Assembly: GCA_016859345.1 (NCBI GenBank)
Contig: CM029126.1
Location: forward strand, 13,611,527 to 13,675,526
From: Istiophorus platypterus
Taxonomy: Eukaryota > Chordata > Actinopteri > Istiophoriformes > Istiophoridae
DNA length: 64,000 nt
Direction of reading: 5' to 3'
The notes beneath the pieces are model-generated. The model had not been told where the DNA came from and did not search any database. It was given only the letters and a program-made list of their open reading frames with translations. Below are positions 52,070 to 64,000 of this stretch, piece after piece. Position 1 is the stretch's first letter. Every line of letters starts with the position of its first letter. Position numbers and translations under genes: made by a program.

Positions 52070-52660
52070 TATATTTCAGCATCAAACTATACATTTCCCA
52101 GATGAAACAAGGAGGAACTCTATTAAATATGGTCCATGTTCTGTGTCCTTTCCAACAATTTCTGTTGTCTATTTATGCTCATATAAAGTCATATAAAGCC
52201 TACATGGCTGGACACGCATAATCATATTATGGGTTTCAAGGTTGTCTAGGTGTGTGAAATTGAACATGAGTGGAGCTGATGAATGTTAGCTTGTTTAACA
52301 GTTTTTCTATATGTTGCTACATCTTAGTTCTTACCTGGGGCAATATTGGAATACTCTATCTCATTTATGCATCAACACACACACACGCATACACACACAC
52401 ACACACACACACAGCCCAATGCTCCCAAGCAGCAGGAGATAGGCTAAAATCAACAGCAGCTCTTTGGTAATGGGAGAATAATACAGCGGGGGGGGGGGGG
52501 GTGAAAGGGATTGCAGATTGTGGGTGCAGATAATGTTGTTAGATGCTAGATAATGGGATGTCTCTGACTAAATATTCTGTTTTGGGCAAAAAGAAGTGCT
52601 GCATGTTTCTCTTGCAGCAACAGACTCTGTCATGGCAACAGCTGCTCCATCTTCTCTTCC
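52070..52660 (+). repeat. Duplicated block B, copy 2
   Basis: The counterpart of 46560-47130. It includes a (CA)n run at about 52375-52412 and a G run at 52489-52501 not present in the other copy. Confidence 0.9.
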
Positions 52661-55223
52661 CCCATTTGCCTGTGGATCATCTGATTAAAGTTGCACATAC
52701 TACCCTTGCAAGTTCTTTCACACCTACCTTGCTGCACCTGTCCACCAGCCGTCAGTATTGAGCCCCCCCCCCTGCAAATCCTCTAATCAAGCCACCTGCC
52801 TACCCAGCTGCAACAGACCTGCTATCTGTTATAATGAGGCCACCTCTAAGCCAGTGTTTGCCAAGTTGTATATGTTTCTTTAGTTATACAGTCTACAGTA
52901 CATGCTGTCTGCATTTTGGTACAAGCTCGGATGACTATAATCCACCTGTTTCAGCCTTCTGAAATATTTGTTGACTGTTACCCTGTTTTAAATCTAGTCA
53001 AGCTTTTTATCCCACTTCTTCTCTCTAGAATCTAACCTGGCCACCAAATATGTTATCCACTGTTACACACTCTGGTTTTGGCAGTTGTATGTATGCATCT
53101 GTGTGTGCACATGTATGTTGACTCTGCATGTAATAATGTAATTAGCTTAACCTAACTTGCCTTTTCATTGTGTTTGTGTATGTGCACAATTAACTGTGTG
53201 CATGTGTGGGTAAGTCTACACGTTTGCATGCCCTTGAGAGGGAGGCAGGTTTGGTCAGCAAGGTATTTGTGTGTGTAGAAAACAGGGAGATCAATAACAT
53301 CCTGAAAAGAGAGCAACCTCAGGGATACAATCTCACCCCTTGAAGGGAGAGGAGAGAGGGAAATGGAAACTATTGCCTATGTTTATCAAAACAATGGGTT
53401 TCAGCAGGGGATATCAATCTATTTTTTACAACATTCTGTGAACAGGTTCAACACAAATAGGAATTGTTTTTTTTTCCAAAGCTCAAATGAAATAGACATT
53501 AAAACATTTATATCCATAGAGATACGTCCATTTGGCCGATTTTCTTTCTTTTTCCTGTTTTGTTTGGCTATTGCACAATTAAGAGTAGGTAATGCTGACT
53601 GATCAAAAGACAAATTAACACACCAACTGAGCATGGACAAAATTATTTTTAGACATTTTTTTCTCTGAAGTATACTCATTCTACATTCCAACCTGAATAT
53701 AAAGAGGTTTAAAAGGTAGATTCACAGTAGCCATTTTAGAAAATTTTAGAAAATTAAGAAGTTTTGTTTTTCTGTTGCAAAGTCAGAACATGAACATTTT
53801 TCAATCATTTTGCCTATTTTATGGCTTTTTACCAATTACTAATACCTTTCACTGTAGAATCACCTGTATTCTTAAAATCTATTGTTTGTTCTTAGTTAAG
53901 TTATTTCCCCTCAAACTAATGAATGAATAGACAGAGGTCAGAGTTCAAAGGTTGGTGGCCTTCCTCTCACCAATGCCCCCAATCCACTGATGTGCCTCCA
54001 CGGTGAATATGTAGCTCAATCCCGCAGCTGATTATCTTAGCTTACAATAAAGACTGAAAGGCAGACACAGCTAGTTTTACTTCAAAATGATCAATTAATG
54101 ACTCAAGCATATTTACAATAAAATATATTGCTGATACTGATTAAAATCTGGCTTACCATAATGGATCGCTGGTAACTGAAGCAGCTCACATTCTTTTTTT
54201 GCGATGAATAATCCTGTTTTAGTAAAAAAAAAACAAAAACAATCTGAAATTGTCTGTAGGAACAAACACCTAGAACACAATAAATCTGACTTTTACCTGA
54301 TATTTTTCAAATAAATTTAAAGATGACTGGATATTTTCTTTGCTTGTGAAATCTTCAAACATTACAATAAGCTGAAAATACAAATTGTTTCTCATCCATT
54401 CCAGAATAATTAGTTTCTTAACACCAGCGGCCTTTGAGGCTTGGTTATTGTTAATTACTTGGATAATGTGCTTTCATTTACATTTTCAGTGTTGCTGCTG
54501 ATGATGTTCTCATCCACAGCAACTTACATTAAGTGCAAATAGCACAATAAGGAATCATTCAAATTAATGTGGTGCAGTAATGAACTGTGCCCCTATAATG
54601 ATTCTCATGTATCTTATTTAACCAATTTAGAACAGAAAATCCTTCTGCTACGAGCATTAACATTTACATTCCTCTGTTGATGACCCTGATCATAACTGCA
54701 ATAAAACCAACAAAAAATACAGTTTATGTAAATTGATACCTGTTATTTTACATCTTTCACAACTCCTCTCATCAGATCATAAGCATTTTCTTGACCTAGA
54801 CCTCTATCTCTGAGTCTCATTCCCTATCTGAGGTCTACCAATGGATCTGACCTTTACACAAATGAAACTGTGACCTGCATTAACAATCTTCTCACTGGGG
54901 ATTATACCAGGTATCATAATTCTATTTAATGAATAACTTAACATTTAAAATCAGCCAGGCTTTCACTCTGTGTGCCTTTGTTAGGTGGTTGGTTAACTAA
55001 GCTCCAGGGAAATGAATGACACATTGCTTCTACAACAGTTTAATAACTCTGAAGAAAACTTAGAAACTCCAAATATAGATTATAACAAAGACAGATTATC
55101 AAAACGCTTATAGTAAGCACATGACTGATAACATCTGGTGAACACAAGCACACACAAACACACACACACACACACACCTACACTCTCACACTCACACATG
55201 AACATTTCCAGCCGTGCTCTGAC
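52661..55223. other. Spacer without a recognisable gene
   Basis: AT-rich. The last steap4 exon would be expected here on the minus strand if the inverted copy were complete, but no counterpart of the CTFHTYLYG-coding sequence was found. A (CA)n run lies at about 55148-55180. Confidence 0.5.
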
Positions 55224-55810
55224 CTGAATGAAGCTGAACTCTCTCCAGCTGAGCAAACCTCCCACAGAGGTTAGGCATGTAAGTCCTAGCAGGCAATAAA
55301 GAGAGAAACCCAGGATTCCTAGCGCATGGAATGAGTCTGTGGTCCACGCATCTGTATTATCAAAGTAAAATGGGATGGTTTTATTGTTCTTCATCTGAGA
55401 GAGCGAGACAGAGACCTAGAGAGAGTAACCATGGTGAATTTCTTACTTAATGATAGCTTTATATCATGTTCTTCTATGTACAGGATTGCAGAAATACTGT
55501 GAGAGGTTCTAACCAGCATGCTCTACCTCATTCACTACATGTGAGATGAGTTTGTGTATGACAGCATAGCAAATTGGAGTGATGAATGTGTAGCTAGCAT
55601 GGAGAAAAGCAAAGCCCAGTGCAGCCAGACCAATCTGCTTCCTGCACAGCATCCAGCGGTCCAGCCAGTCAGGGAAGCGCCTGGAACATGGAAAAGTGAG
55701 ATAGGTGCTCTACAATCCAAAATAATACATCTTTTAGATTAAATTGCACAGGTGGTGAACATTTTTGTCCTGTTGGATGTCTTACTACTATTTGGTCCCT
55801 GTGTAGAGCT

Positions 55811-55831
55811 ACTGCTGCTGCTGCTAAAGGC
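55811..55831. repeat. Short CTG/CAG repeat inside a steap4-like exon relic
   Basis: CTGCTGCTGCTG on the plus strand replaces the codons for FLQL of steap4 exon 6 and adds 11 bases at this point. It is short and probably arose by slippage. Confidence 0.8.
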
Positions 55832-57289
55832 AGCTATGACACCAGGCAGGTACAGAGACAACCTGATGAGCGACACAATGGGAAACACCAGAATGATGGA
55901 GGATAAATACAGAACACACCTTTTGAATGGAACATAAAACAGCAGTCTCCAGGACACCAAAAAGGGGGGGAGTCTTTACCTTGTTGGCCAGAGACACCAT
56001 GATTCTGAAAGAGATGTCTTTCCCGTGTTCAACATACGCCTAGATGACATCTCTCATGAGCACATAGAAGAAGAAGGAGGCAGTGAGACCAATGGCCAGG
56101 CGTAGTGGCAGCCTCCACTCTGGGAACAGCTGCAGGGGGAAGTCCTCCACCTCTCTGGCTGCAGACAGCAAACCCCTGTCCAGAACAGTGAGACCCCACG
56201 TGATCTGCCACTGCCTTCTTTGCTTCCACACTATTTCCACACAGATACACCTGAAGCATGGAAGAGTGAGTTATTTTTAAAATAGGCTGCAGTCACGGGC
56301 TGTTAAAAGGACTAGGCTGGGGATATTACGTATATTTGTTATTGACAGTAAATACCAAAAAAAAAAAAACAGCAACAAGTTAGGCCATCTCTCACTACAC
56401 TGTTTTCCCTACACTGCCACTGCCCCAAATCTACTGGTTCCTAGTGAAAAATTACTTCTTTAAATCTAATCTAATAAAATCTTTAAAATAGTTTGTAACA
56501 TTTTATACTTTAATTTTTTTAAAAAGGCAAAACAATTTCACTGAGAAGCTGAGCATTGTAGGTTTCAGTTAACATCGCTCAAACAGGAGTTAATGGTGCA
56601 TTTGTTAGGGCCTATTTTCACCCATCTTCTGCATATTCATGACTGCCGGACAATGTATTTGGGATTTCCTCAAAATGAACTACAACGTGCATGTTCATTG
56701 CACTGACTGTTGCCATCCAGTGCAACAGTGTGAAAAACCTGGAGGGTTCTAATAACATGTCCTGTAGGTGAATATTTTTTTCAGTTTTACTTACCTTGGT
56801 AGCATTGCTTTTGAAACATCTTCATCTGTAATTATGAAGTGTACCACTCAGTAATTTCAAACACCAAAGGCACCTTCCCTCAAAATGAAGTAATATTTTC
56901 CCTTTTGCGGAATTTTAAAAGGCTTTTGTTTTTCAGTTGCTAATAATTACTCTAAGATGATTGTTAAATGACTCACCAGCCCTGTTTAGAATATCTATTG
57001 CATGACTGCACTGTGCACACCCACATTATCTGTCTACTAAATTACCCTTGTTTTGTTGATCCATCCAGTATTTTTGAGATGAAGCCCCTTGGAATTGTTG
57101 GACTATGTAAAGATGCTTACATACTATATACACATATGTTGCTCAGTATGTAATCCCATTCCTAGATCTCACCATGCTGAGGCTTATTACCACACTCACA
57201 GCTCTGTAATAAGACGATTAAGTTGTTTGCAAAGCGGGAAAAAAATTGAATCATATTAAGTGAGAGAGATGGAGAAAGCTGGAGAGTGC

Positions 57290-57294
<5 letters not shown>

Positions 57295-57342
<48 letters not shown>
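57295..57342. repeat. (GA)n microsatellite
   Basis: A pure AG run of nearly 50 bases between exon relics 2 and 5 of the inverted steap4 copy. Confidence 0.95.
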
Positions 57343-57343
<1 letters not shown>

Positions 57344-57668
57344 AGTTTGACAGGCATATAGTGGAGTCAGTAGGACTGAGCGGTTTTCCCCCAGGTGTGT
57401 GTATAAGTGGACCGGGCAGCCAGCCATGTCTCCCTACATTACTGCACCAGTAACAGCAGGGGACGGCCGACAGACTAAATCTCCATCTGAATGTAAATGT
57501 GACAGAGCCACTGCCCTGCTGTGGATCTGATCAAATTGCTGACCGGGGACTTGCTCACACTTACAAGCATGTGCACGTCGACATATACTACATGCACTGA
57601 TAAATACACATACATTCAAACACACAGCTCCTGCTCTAGCAGCTAGAAAATAGAGCACTGCAGTAGTA

Positions 57669-57677
57669 AGTGTGTGT

Positions 57678-57724
<47 letters not shown>

Positions 57725-57751
57725 CGATTGTGAGTGTGTGTGTGTGTGTGT

Positions 57752-57783
<32 letters not shown>

Positions 57784-57795
57784 TTGTGTGTGTAG

Positions 57796-57860
<65 letters not shown>

Positions 57861-57886
57861 TGCCTGTGTGTGTATGTGTATGTATG
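57669..57886. repeat. Long compound (TG)n microsatellite
   Basis: More than 200 bases of TG repeats with short interruptions, the longest microsatellite in the window. It lies in the gap where exons 3 and 4 of the inverted steap4 copy should be. Long open frames on both strands here (for example 57434-58057 on the minus strand) are repeat artefacts. Confidence 0.95.
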
Positions 57887-60434
57887 GGGGGGTTGTTTGT
57901 GTTGAAGAGGATTCGAGGCAGATTCAGGTTTAGTCTCCAGAGGCTCCACTATGTTTGTGTTTCTCTTTGTAGCTGTGAAAAGGAAACTGCAATAAACATT
58001 GATCTTTCGACTTTGTAACATCATAAAGTGTATTTGTTTGTTTGTGTGTTTATACAAGCACTGTCCTCATTTTCTCTTGCATTGTTATGGAAAGATGGCA
58101 AAATCAATAATCTGTACAAGCACAAATGAAATCAATTCCTTTCCTGAATTTTGCCTGGTGTATCGTGAAGCAACCATCTTCTATTATTAACAAGTCTTAG
58201 AAGCGCCTTTCCCATTTTATTCCAGGATGAAATAGCAATTATTTTTGCCTGAGTTGAAGTTAAACATGTCTCATCAAGAAAAGATCAAGTTGGTAATCTA
58301 TCTTCCTGTTACCGCTCTTTCTTTGTATCTTTATTCTAATCAATCAAAGCCTTCCTTAAGGCTTGAAAGCTTCATAGCTCTGTTTCACCTTGATCCCTCT
58401 GCCATCTTTTCACATATTTCTTACTTCCACTCCTCTCCTACCTGTTTTCCTGCCAAAAGTCCATTCTGTAGGGCCCAGGCAGACAGCGTGTTAAGTCCTT
58501 TCACCACAGTAGCTCAAGGGACCAGACTGGAGAACACACAGCAAGGACTTTAGCTGCTATTGTATCTGTCTACAAATACACAGACTTTGTGGAAAGAGTC
58601 TCAAAATGGTGAGAATCAATGTTTCCACTTCAGCCGAATAGATACATAGCAGGCCGCTCTGCCAAGGGAGTTGCAACCCTGCAATTTTTTTCATTTGTTT
58701 TGGATTCAGTGGAGAGTTGTGATGTCTAATGCTCTAAGTGGTGTTTAGAAGCCAATCCCAGAAACATGTTGTTCTAACAGATAAGACATCTCAAAAAATA
58801 TTGGCACCGACTATTGCAAAAGGATTTTCGACATTAAACCAAGATTTGTTTTTACTAAAAAAAGAGAAGAAAAAAACCTCTGCAGGTAGGTGGTATTGGT
58901 TTCTGTGTACATGTTTTTCTTCAGGTTGTTACTGAGGTTCACCAGCCTCTTGCAATCAACCAATTAGCAATGTCAGAAAAGATGAAGCAACAGAAAGAAG
59001 CAGATAAATCTGTTCAGTTCACTCCTTTCTTATATCCTCCATATTCATATCTCCATTACAATACAGAGACAATGTTGATTTACGTTTTCTATAACTTTAA
59101 TATCCTTAAATTTGACTTTTATATTTCCAGTTCAAATATGCATTATCTGTATTATTTTTTTATTTCACTATTTTTTAACAGCATATTTTTTATTGAGGTG
59201 TGTTTTAATCTATTTCAGCTCTATTATCTTTCATTTTTGACTTTATTTTTCATAGTTCTGAAATGTGCCAACCTTGATTTCCCTATGTAAAGCACCTTGT
59301 AAATCTCTATACAGTAAAACATTTTTCAACTTAACTTGCTGCTTGAGCTACACTCATTAACTTCCTCATTCTGCCTTAAAGATATAACAGATATCAAAAT
59401 TTACAAGAGAAAGCATCAGTGCAACCTTTTTAAATAAAAACATGTAATGATGTAGTGTCAAAGGAAAATCTATAATTCATTCTATCTGTATTTCATTACT
59501 TTTTAACTGGAACGGCAAAAACACGCTATTCTATTTATATTCTAGTGTAAAATGTTATGCCGTATAAAAAGATGAGTCACAAGAATTATGTTACCAGTCA
59601 GCCCTTCTTTATCATACCGCTTACATATTATTTGCTACTTTTTGTCCCCTCAAATGAGGTAGTGCATCACTCCGAGTTATTACTAAGAAGGCATCGTTAT
59701 TACTCCATGATTACCTTACATTTACTTCAATATTTAACTTCCTTACACAAGGGGGCACAAAAAATAGAAAATGATATGCACATAATAGTCACTGTACTGG
59801 ATAATGACAGTGTATTTAGAGGTTATTTCAATTTATCATCTAATTCAAAGTTTACTGAATTCAGAGTTTACAATATGTTGATTGTCAATGTGTCGATTCA
59901 GAAATCTGGAGGAACATATTGTCTAGTCTCAAGTATTTAATACTATATTCCTTAATGCACAGTAAAGAAGAAGCGGTGAGTTTGTGCGTAGTGCTTTAGT
60001 AACAATTCAGGGTTTTGTGTACCTCAAGTTACAGGTTCTAACATAAATCTTTGGTTCACCTTTCCTTCTAGATGAGGTGTCATTGACTCAAGGAAGTCAT
60101 AATGTTCTCTGTGAACCCAAAGAAAGACCAGACTGGCTGACTGGGCAGCTGCTGAGTGGCTCATCACCTGCACAACACACGCATTCGAACATGTTTGAGC
60201 TGCATACAAACTTCTTTTTTTTTCACATTATGTCCCCGTAGCAAACTCCATGTGTTGTACCTGTGCACCCAGAGGCCAGGGGCCACAGCTGTGAGGTCTG
60301 TGGCTGCCGTACACCACCCTGTAGCCAGACTGGAGCAGATGCTGGTCCGGAGAATGCCCCAAATCCCCTGTCTCAAAGATGCACAGCAGCCCTGGCTCAG
60401 GGGCAGGTGCTGTGGCCAGAGGATGCAGCGACAT

Positions 60435-63400
60435 GCTTCATAGTTATATTGCTGTGGAGTCTGGCCTGTACACTGCCTCTCCCTCTTCGTCTTTGAGTGT
60501 GCACATCTTGTATTTTATTCTTTATTGTCTTTTTTTTTTTTTATTAACAGTACTTTCCAGATGTGACACCCCTCCCTCTTTCTTGGAAGTTGACCACAGC
60601 AACCTCATCAGGCAACTGACTGACTGGGAAGGTCGTCAGCTGTTGTAGTTCACCAAGGCCATGTGATCACTTGCTCTCCCTTCTAAGTGCTTAAATCCCC
60701 TTTTGTCTTGACCTTGTGCTTCTGCACATACCACTGATCCATGTGCTGCTATCATATCTAAACTTGCTTATTTCCTTTTTTTTTTTTTTGTCTGTGTTAC
60801 CTTTGTTTGTGATAATTCATTTGTTTTTAGTATAAGCTTTACTTGGTCTCACTTCTTGTCACATTCCCTGAGCCAGTGTTGACACAGAGATTAAATAACA
60901 CAGGACTTTGAACTGTAAATCAGTGTTTTGGGGCATTATCTGTGTTCTACTGATGTAACATTAAACTCAGATTCACATCTTTTAACAATTTATCACTTCT
61001 TAGAACCACAGAATGCTTTAAAGGCAATATCTAGTTCAGCTTTCCAGGGTTGCCTTATTCTTTTTCTTCTGTCTCCACACTAGTGCTGGTGCAATGCTGG
61101 AGATCCTGGCCCACAGATTCATTATCATTTCAAAACCCACTGTTCCAATCAAAAGACTAGGGAGAGAATATGTGCAGAATTTAGTGTTCATGTCCTCATG
61201 GCTGAAACATCTGCAAAATTGTGACACGAACACACTCAACAGAGCAGAAATGAAGCTTGGTACATATGTAAGGGTTTTGTGTGTGGCTGCCTCACTTTGA
61301 ATGAATGCATTGCTCTGCTTGCAGGCGTTTGTTAGTGTATATGTGTTTGTGCATGCATGTGAGTGTGTGCACATGTGCACTGATATGGGTCAGGACGATC
61401 AGAGCTGAATAGAGTCTCAGCTGTGATCTGCAGCACCTGGGGATTTGGCTCTGCAGACAGGGTGACTACCTGGCTATTGAAATGACACATAGCATCACAT
61501 CAAATTTACTGACTATTTGCACAAAAACATTCTATTCGGCATAAAAGTAGCCTCATTGAAATCATTATGTGCATATACTGTACATAGCCAGCAATATTTA
61601 TGGCAGAAAGGCAACACGTTACCACAGCAGCTTTTACAGTCAAGTCCATAACTAAAGCATTAATGTCTACCTTGGGGGATATCACAGCAAAATGAGAAGT
61701 CATTTTATGCCTAACCTTTAAGGCATCCATTCAATTGTAGCACTGTTAGAATAGACCTGATAGCAGATTCACTCCGATGACTCATTTACTAGCTCTGCCT
61801 CCAGGACATCTCTCTTTTCTTCTTGTCTTCTCCTTCTGCCTAAAACCCACTTACTCCCTCTCTATCTCTCTCTGTGCCTCTCATCACAATGTTCCTCCAG
61901 TGTTGGTCTTTCTTTCTTTTACCTTTGCTCCCTCCACGTTCTCTCTCACTGTCCCTGGTGCTCCCCTGCATCTCTTTACCAGTATCTCTCTAAATTAATA
62001 ACTATTGAATTCACTGAGTAAATTCAACTGAAGCTGGCTGCAGTGATGTCATTAAAGGCCACCACCTCTCTGCGTTTAACAGAGAAAGGTAATATAAAAG
62101 AATAGCTCTAAGCTCCCAGGGTTATCAGCACCCCCTCTCTTTCACACACAGAAACATGCTTGTGCACATAATATGGGAAAAGCACTTTTAATGGTACTAA
62201 TTCCTTCCCAGAGGCTTACTGTAACTAATTCTTGAGATTTCAGTCATGGTTGATTTAGTTGATTAGTACTGAAAAAAATGACAACTCAAACTACATTTAC
62301 ATATTATAACCCTGAAAAGTTATAATGGAAAATGTGTTAGGATATAGTGGCTTATTTAAACACTCAGCTGGCATGCAGCAACATTCATTTGAAGTTGTTT
62401 TTCTGTCTACCTGTTATATGGAAGTCCAGTATTAACTTTTTTGCCCTCAACCCATTCCTGAGGAAATTATCTGGCTTTGAAAGTAAATTTGTGGGCCAAC
62501 CAAAACAATAACTTAAAGGCACTGTCGAGCTCTCCAGCGCTGCGGAACACTGCAAAACAGGGAGTAATTGACCTCCCTTACATGAAAAATAGTCATTTTA
62601 TTTGTTGTTAATAAGAAAAATATTTAAACAGCTTTAAGGATTAGCACTTTAACTGTCACCAACATTTATTAAAAACATTGATATAGCCATAACCTAAAAC
62701 AAACACATTTATTTGACTGGTCAAGCTGGTTGAGGGCAATGCACTGCCCGAGGATTGGCATTGCCTGAGGGACTTTATTCAGCTTGTGTCTAGTCCAAAA
62801 TTTGTCCCCAAATGTAGCATGTCAAACATACCTCCATTAGATTAGTACTTGTGGGTACCCCTAGAAAATCCAGAGAGGATTTGAAACCATGTGAGTATTT
62901 TGTGCTTATCTGAAAACATCTTGCGACATTTAACAGTGATGTGCTCTAGGACATGTTCACATCAAACACATGCTGAACCACAATTTTATAAATGTCAGAA
63001 TGGAGTTGCAGTTTACAGCTTATGTGAGAAATGATCTCAAATTGAGTCAGTGTCGTGTTGTACCTGCAGTGATTTACTGAAATTCATGCATGCAATAGTG
63101 AACATTAAACATTTATTCTGCCAGCTTAATGGACAAAAATGTAGAATTCTCATTTGCAACTCTTCCTGACAACACTGCACTGTGGGCACTGCAAGCAAGA
63201 GTGAACTGCTGTGGTGCCCAAGCTCAATTCCCAAGTGGTATTATTTGGGAGTTTCCAGCTGTCTCCAGTTGTCAGAAGGCACACGGAATGACAGGAGGTA
63301 TGGTTATTAAAGACAGTTTTGAGTTACAGCATGCATATTGTACATAGTTCCATGCTGCTTCAACGGACAAAGAAAAGCCTGCAGGATAGACGATTTCTGA

Positions 63401-64000
63401 CGGACTTCTATGATGACTACTACTGTAATGCATTAGGTATGAGGTTCAGATTGAGGTTCTGACTACACTCAGGTTTGAGGTTGTTGAACACCAGAGTGAA
63501 AGAAAGGTATGAGGGCACAGAGAAAGACGCTGTATATACAATGAGATACAAAGATGGAAACAGAGAGAGAATAACAGAGAGGCTGGGACACTGGAAGAGA
63601 GGCAGACGGAGAAATGCAACTTAGGAAAGCAGAAATTGTGCCCCGATACAACAAAGACACTTGTTATAACCAGAGTTTCCCACAAGTATTCCCAGAATTA
63701 TTCTATAAATATTCCATTACCAGCTTTTCAGACAGACACATTTTGGATGTTCATTATAGAACGCTTAGAATAGGTTTAAGGGGATTCAGAAGCAGATTGG
63801 ATGAAAGTGTAACCTATTTCTGCACATGTTTGTCTTTGACAAAATTGCTTATTTAGGGCGGGTGAATGTTCTGGTATTGGTTATGTTTTTGTAGATTCCC
63901 ATCTGTGTCATCGTGTATGTGAAAGAGTCATACAGCATGTGTGTGTGTGCGATAATGTCATATTATCACTATCTCCACAGCAGGGCTACATACTATATAG
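60435..64000. other. No gene recognised
   Basis: Upstream flank of the inverted steap4 copy and further DNA to the window end. It holds pyrimidine-rich stretches (around 61800-61990) and short ORFs without recognisable domains. Confidence 0.45.

Larger units (their letters stand above)
55224..60434 (-). pseudogene. Inverted, incomplete steap4 copy
   Basis: Minus-strand exon relics, in steap4 order: 60261-60434, 60060-60167, 55980-56250, 55786-55888, 55527-55680 and 55224-55394. Counterparts of steap4 exons 3, 4 and 10 were not found, so part of the NADPH domain and the second haem histidine are absent. The dinucleotide motif GTGDLG has become ETGDLG. Exon 5 has an eight-base deletion relative to steap4 and a TAG in the ancestral frame at 56040-56042. 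The exon 6 acceptor AG has become TG (55889-55890), and that exon has gained a CAG/AGC-like run and shifted frame. The first haem histidine region (FLHASYT) is kept. Exon 55527-55680 is 154 bases, equal to steap4 exons 7 plus 8 (111 + 43). Much of exon 5 is almost identical to steap4, while exons 55224-55680 are more diverged. Confidence 0.9.

Noticed and set aside
57434..58057. 207-residue minus-strand ORF rich in His and Thr
   Set aside because: It is almost entirely the translation of a CA/TG microsatellite.
60156..60496. Plus-strand ORFs of 77-95 residues
   Set aside because: They are antisense shadows of exon 1 of the inverted steap4 relic.

Overview
The window looks like teleost fish DNA, probably from a spiny-rayed (percomorph) fish. 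The genes are intron-rich with GT/AG junctions, (CA)n/(TG)n microsatellites are very frequent, tRNA-derived SINE-like repeats occur inside introns, and every recognisable protein is a vertebrate family. No prokaryotic gene, CRISPR array, rRNA or tRNA gene was seen.

Layout. (1) 1-6634 (+): the 3' part of a NAC-alpha gene with a giant acidic exon, best read as nacad. It has eight exons in the window and ends in the family's Glu-Leu-Thr-Met tail. (2) 8433-12676 (-): a complete five-exon glipr2 (GAPR-1) gene encoding a 156-residue CAP-domain protein with an N-myristoylation start, converging on nacad. (3) 12677-28441: about 15.8 kb without a recognisable gene, full of microsatellites and with AT-rich TAAT-containing stretches that could be regulatory. 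(4) 28442-35269 (+): a complete ten-exon steap4 metalloreductase gene (472 residues). (5) 38608-40207 (+): an intact four-exon secreted pentraxin (CRP/SAP-like, 223 residues), followed by two decayed pentraxin copies at 43715-44607 and 49233-49776. (6) 55224-60434 (-): a broken, inverted second copy of steap4. (7) 60435-64000: no gene recognised.

The region from 28 to 60 kb is a local duplication field: one functional steap4 and one functional pentraxin, each with dead relatives nearby. Three families of repeated flanking blocks (about 36.0/47.95 kb; 42.0/45.9/51.4 kb; 46.6/52.1 kb) mark the duplication units. One repeated block carries what looks like the tail of the steap4 3' UTR, so the duplicated unit probably ran from the end of steap4 through the pentraxin. 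Dead copies carry frameshifts, lost splice sites, an in-frame stop and missing exons.

The two functional genes of this field belong to families linked elsewhere to inflammation: STEAP4 reduces iron and copper at membranes, and pentraxins are secreted acute-phase pattern-recognition proteins. Shared regulation is only a hypothesis. Exon limits were read by eye from splice sites, reading-frame continuity and remembered family sequences. No alignment or database search was run.
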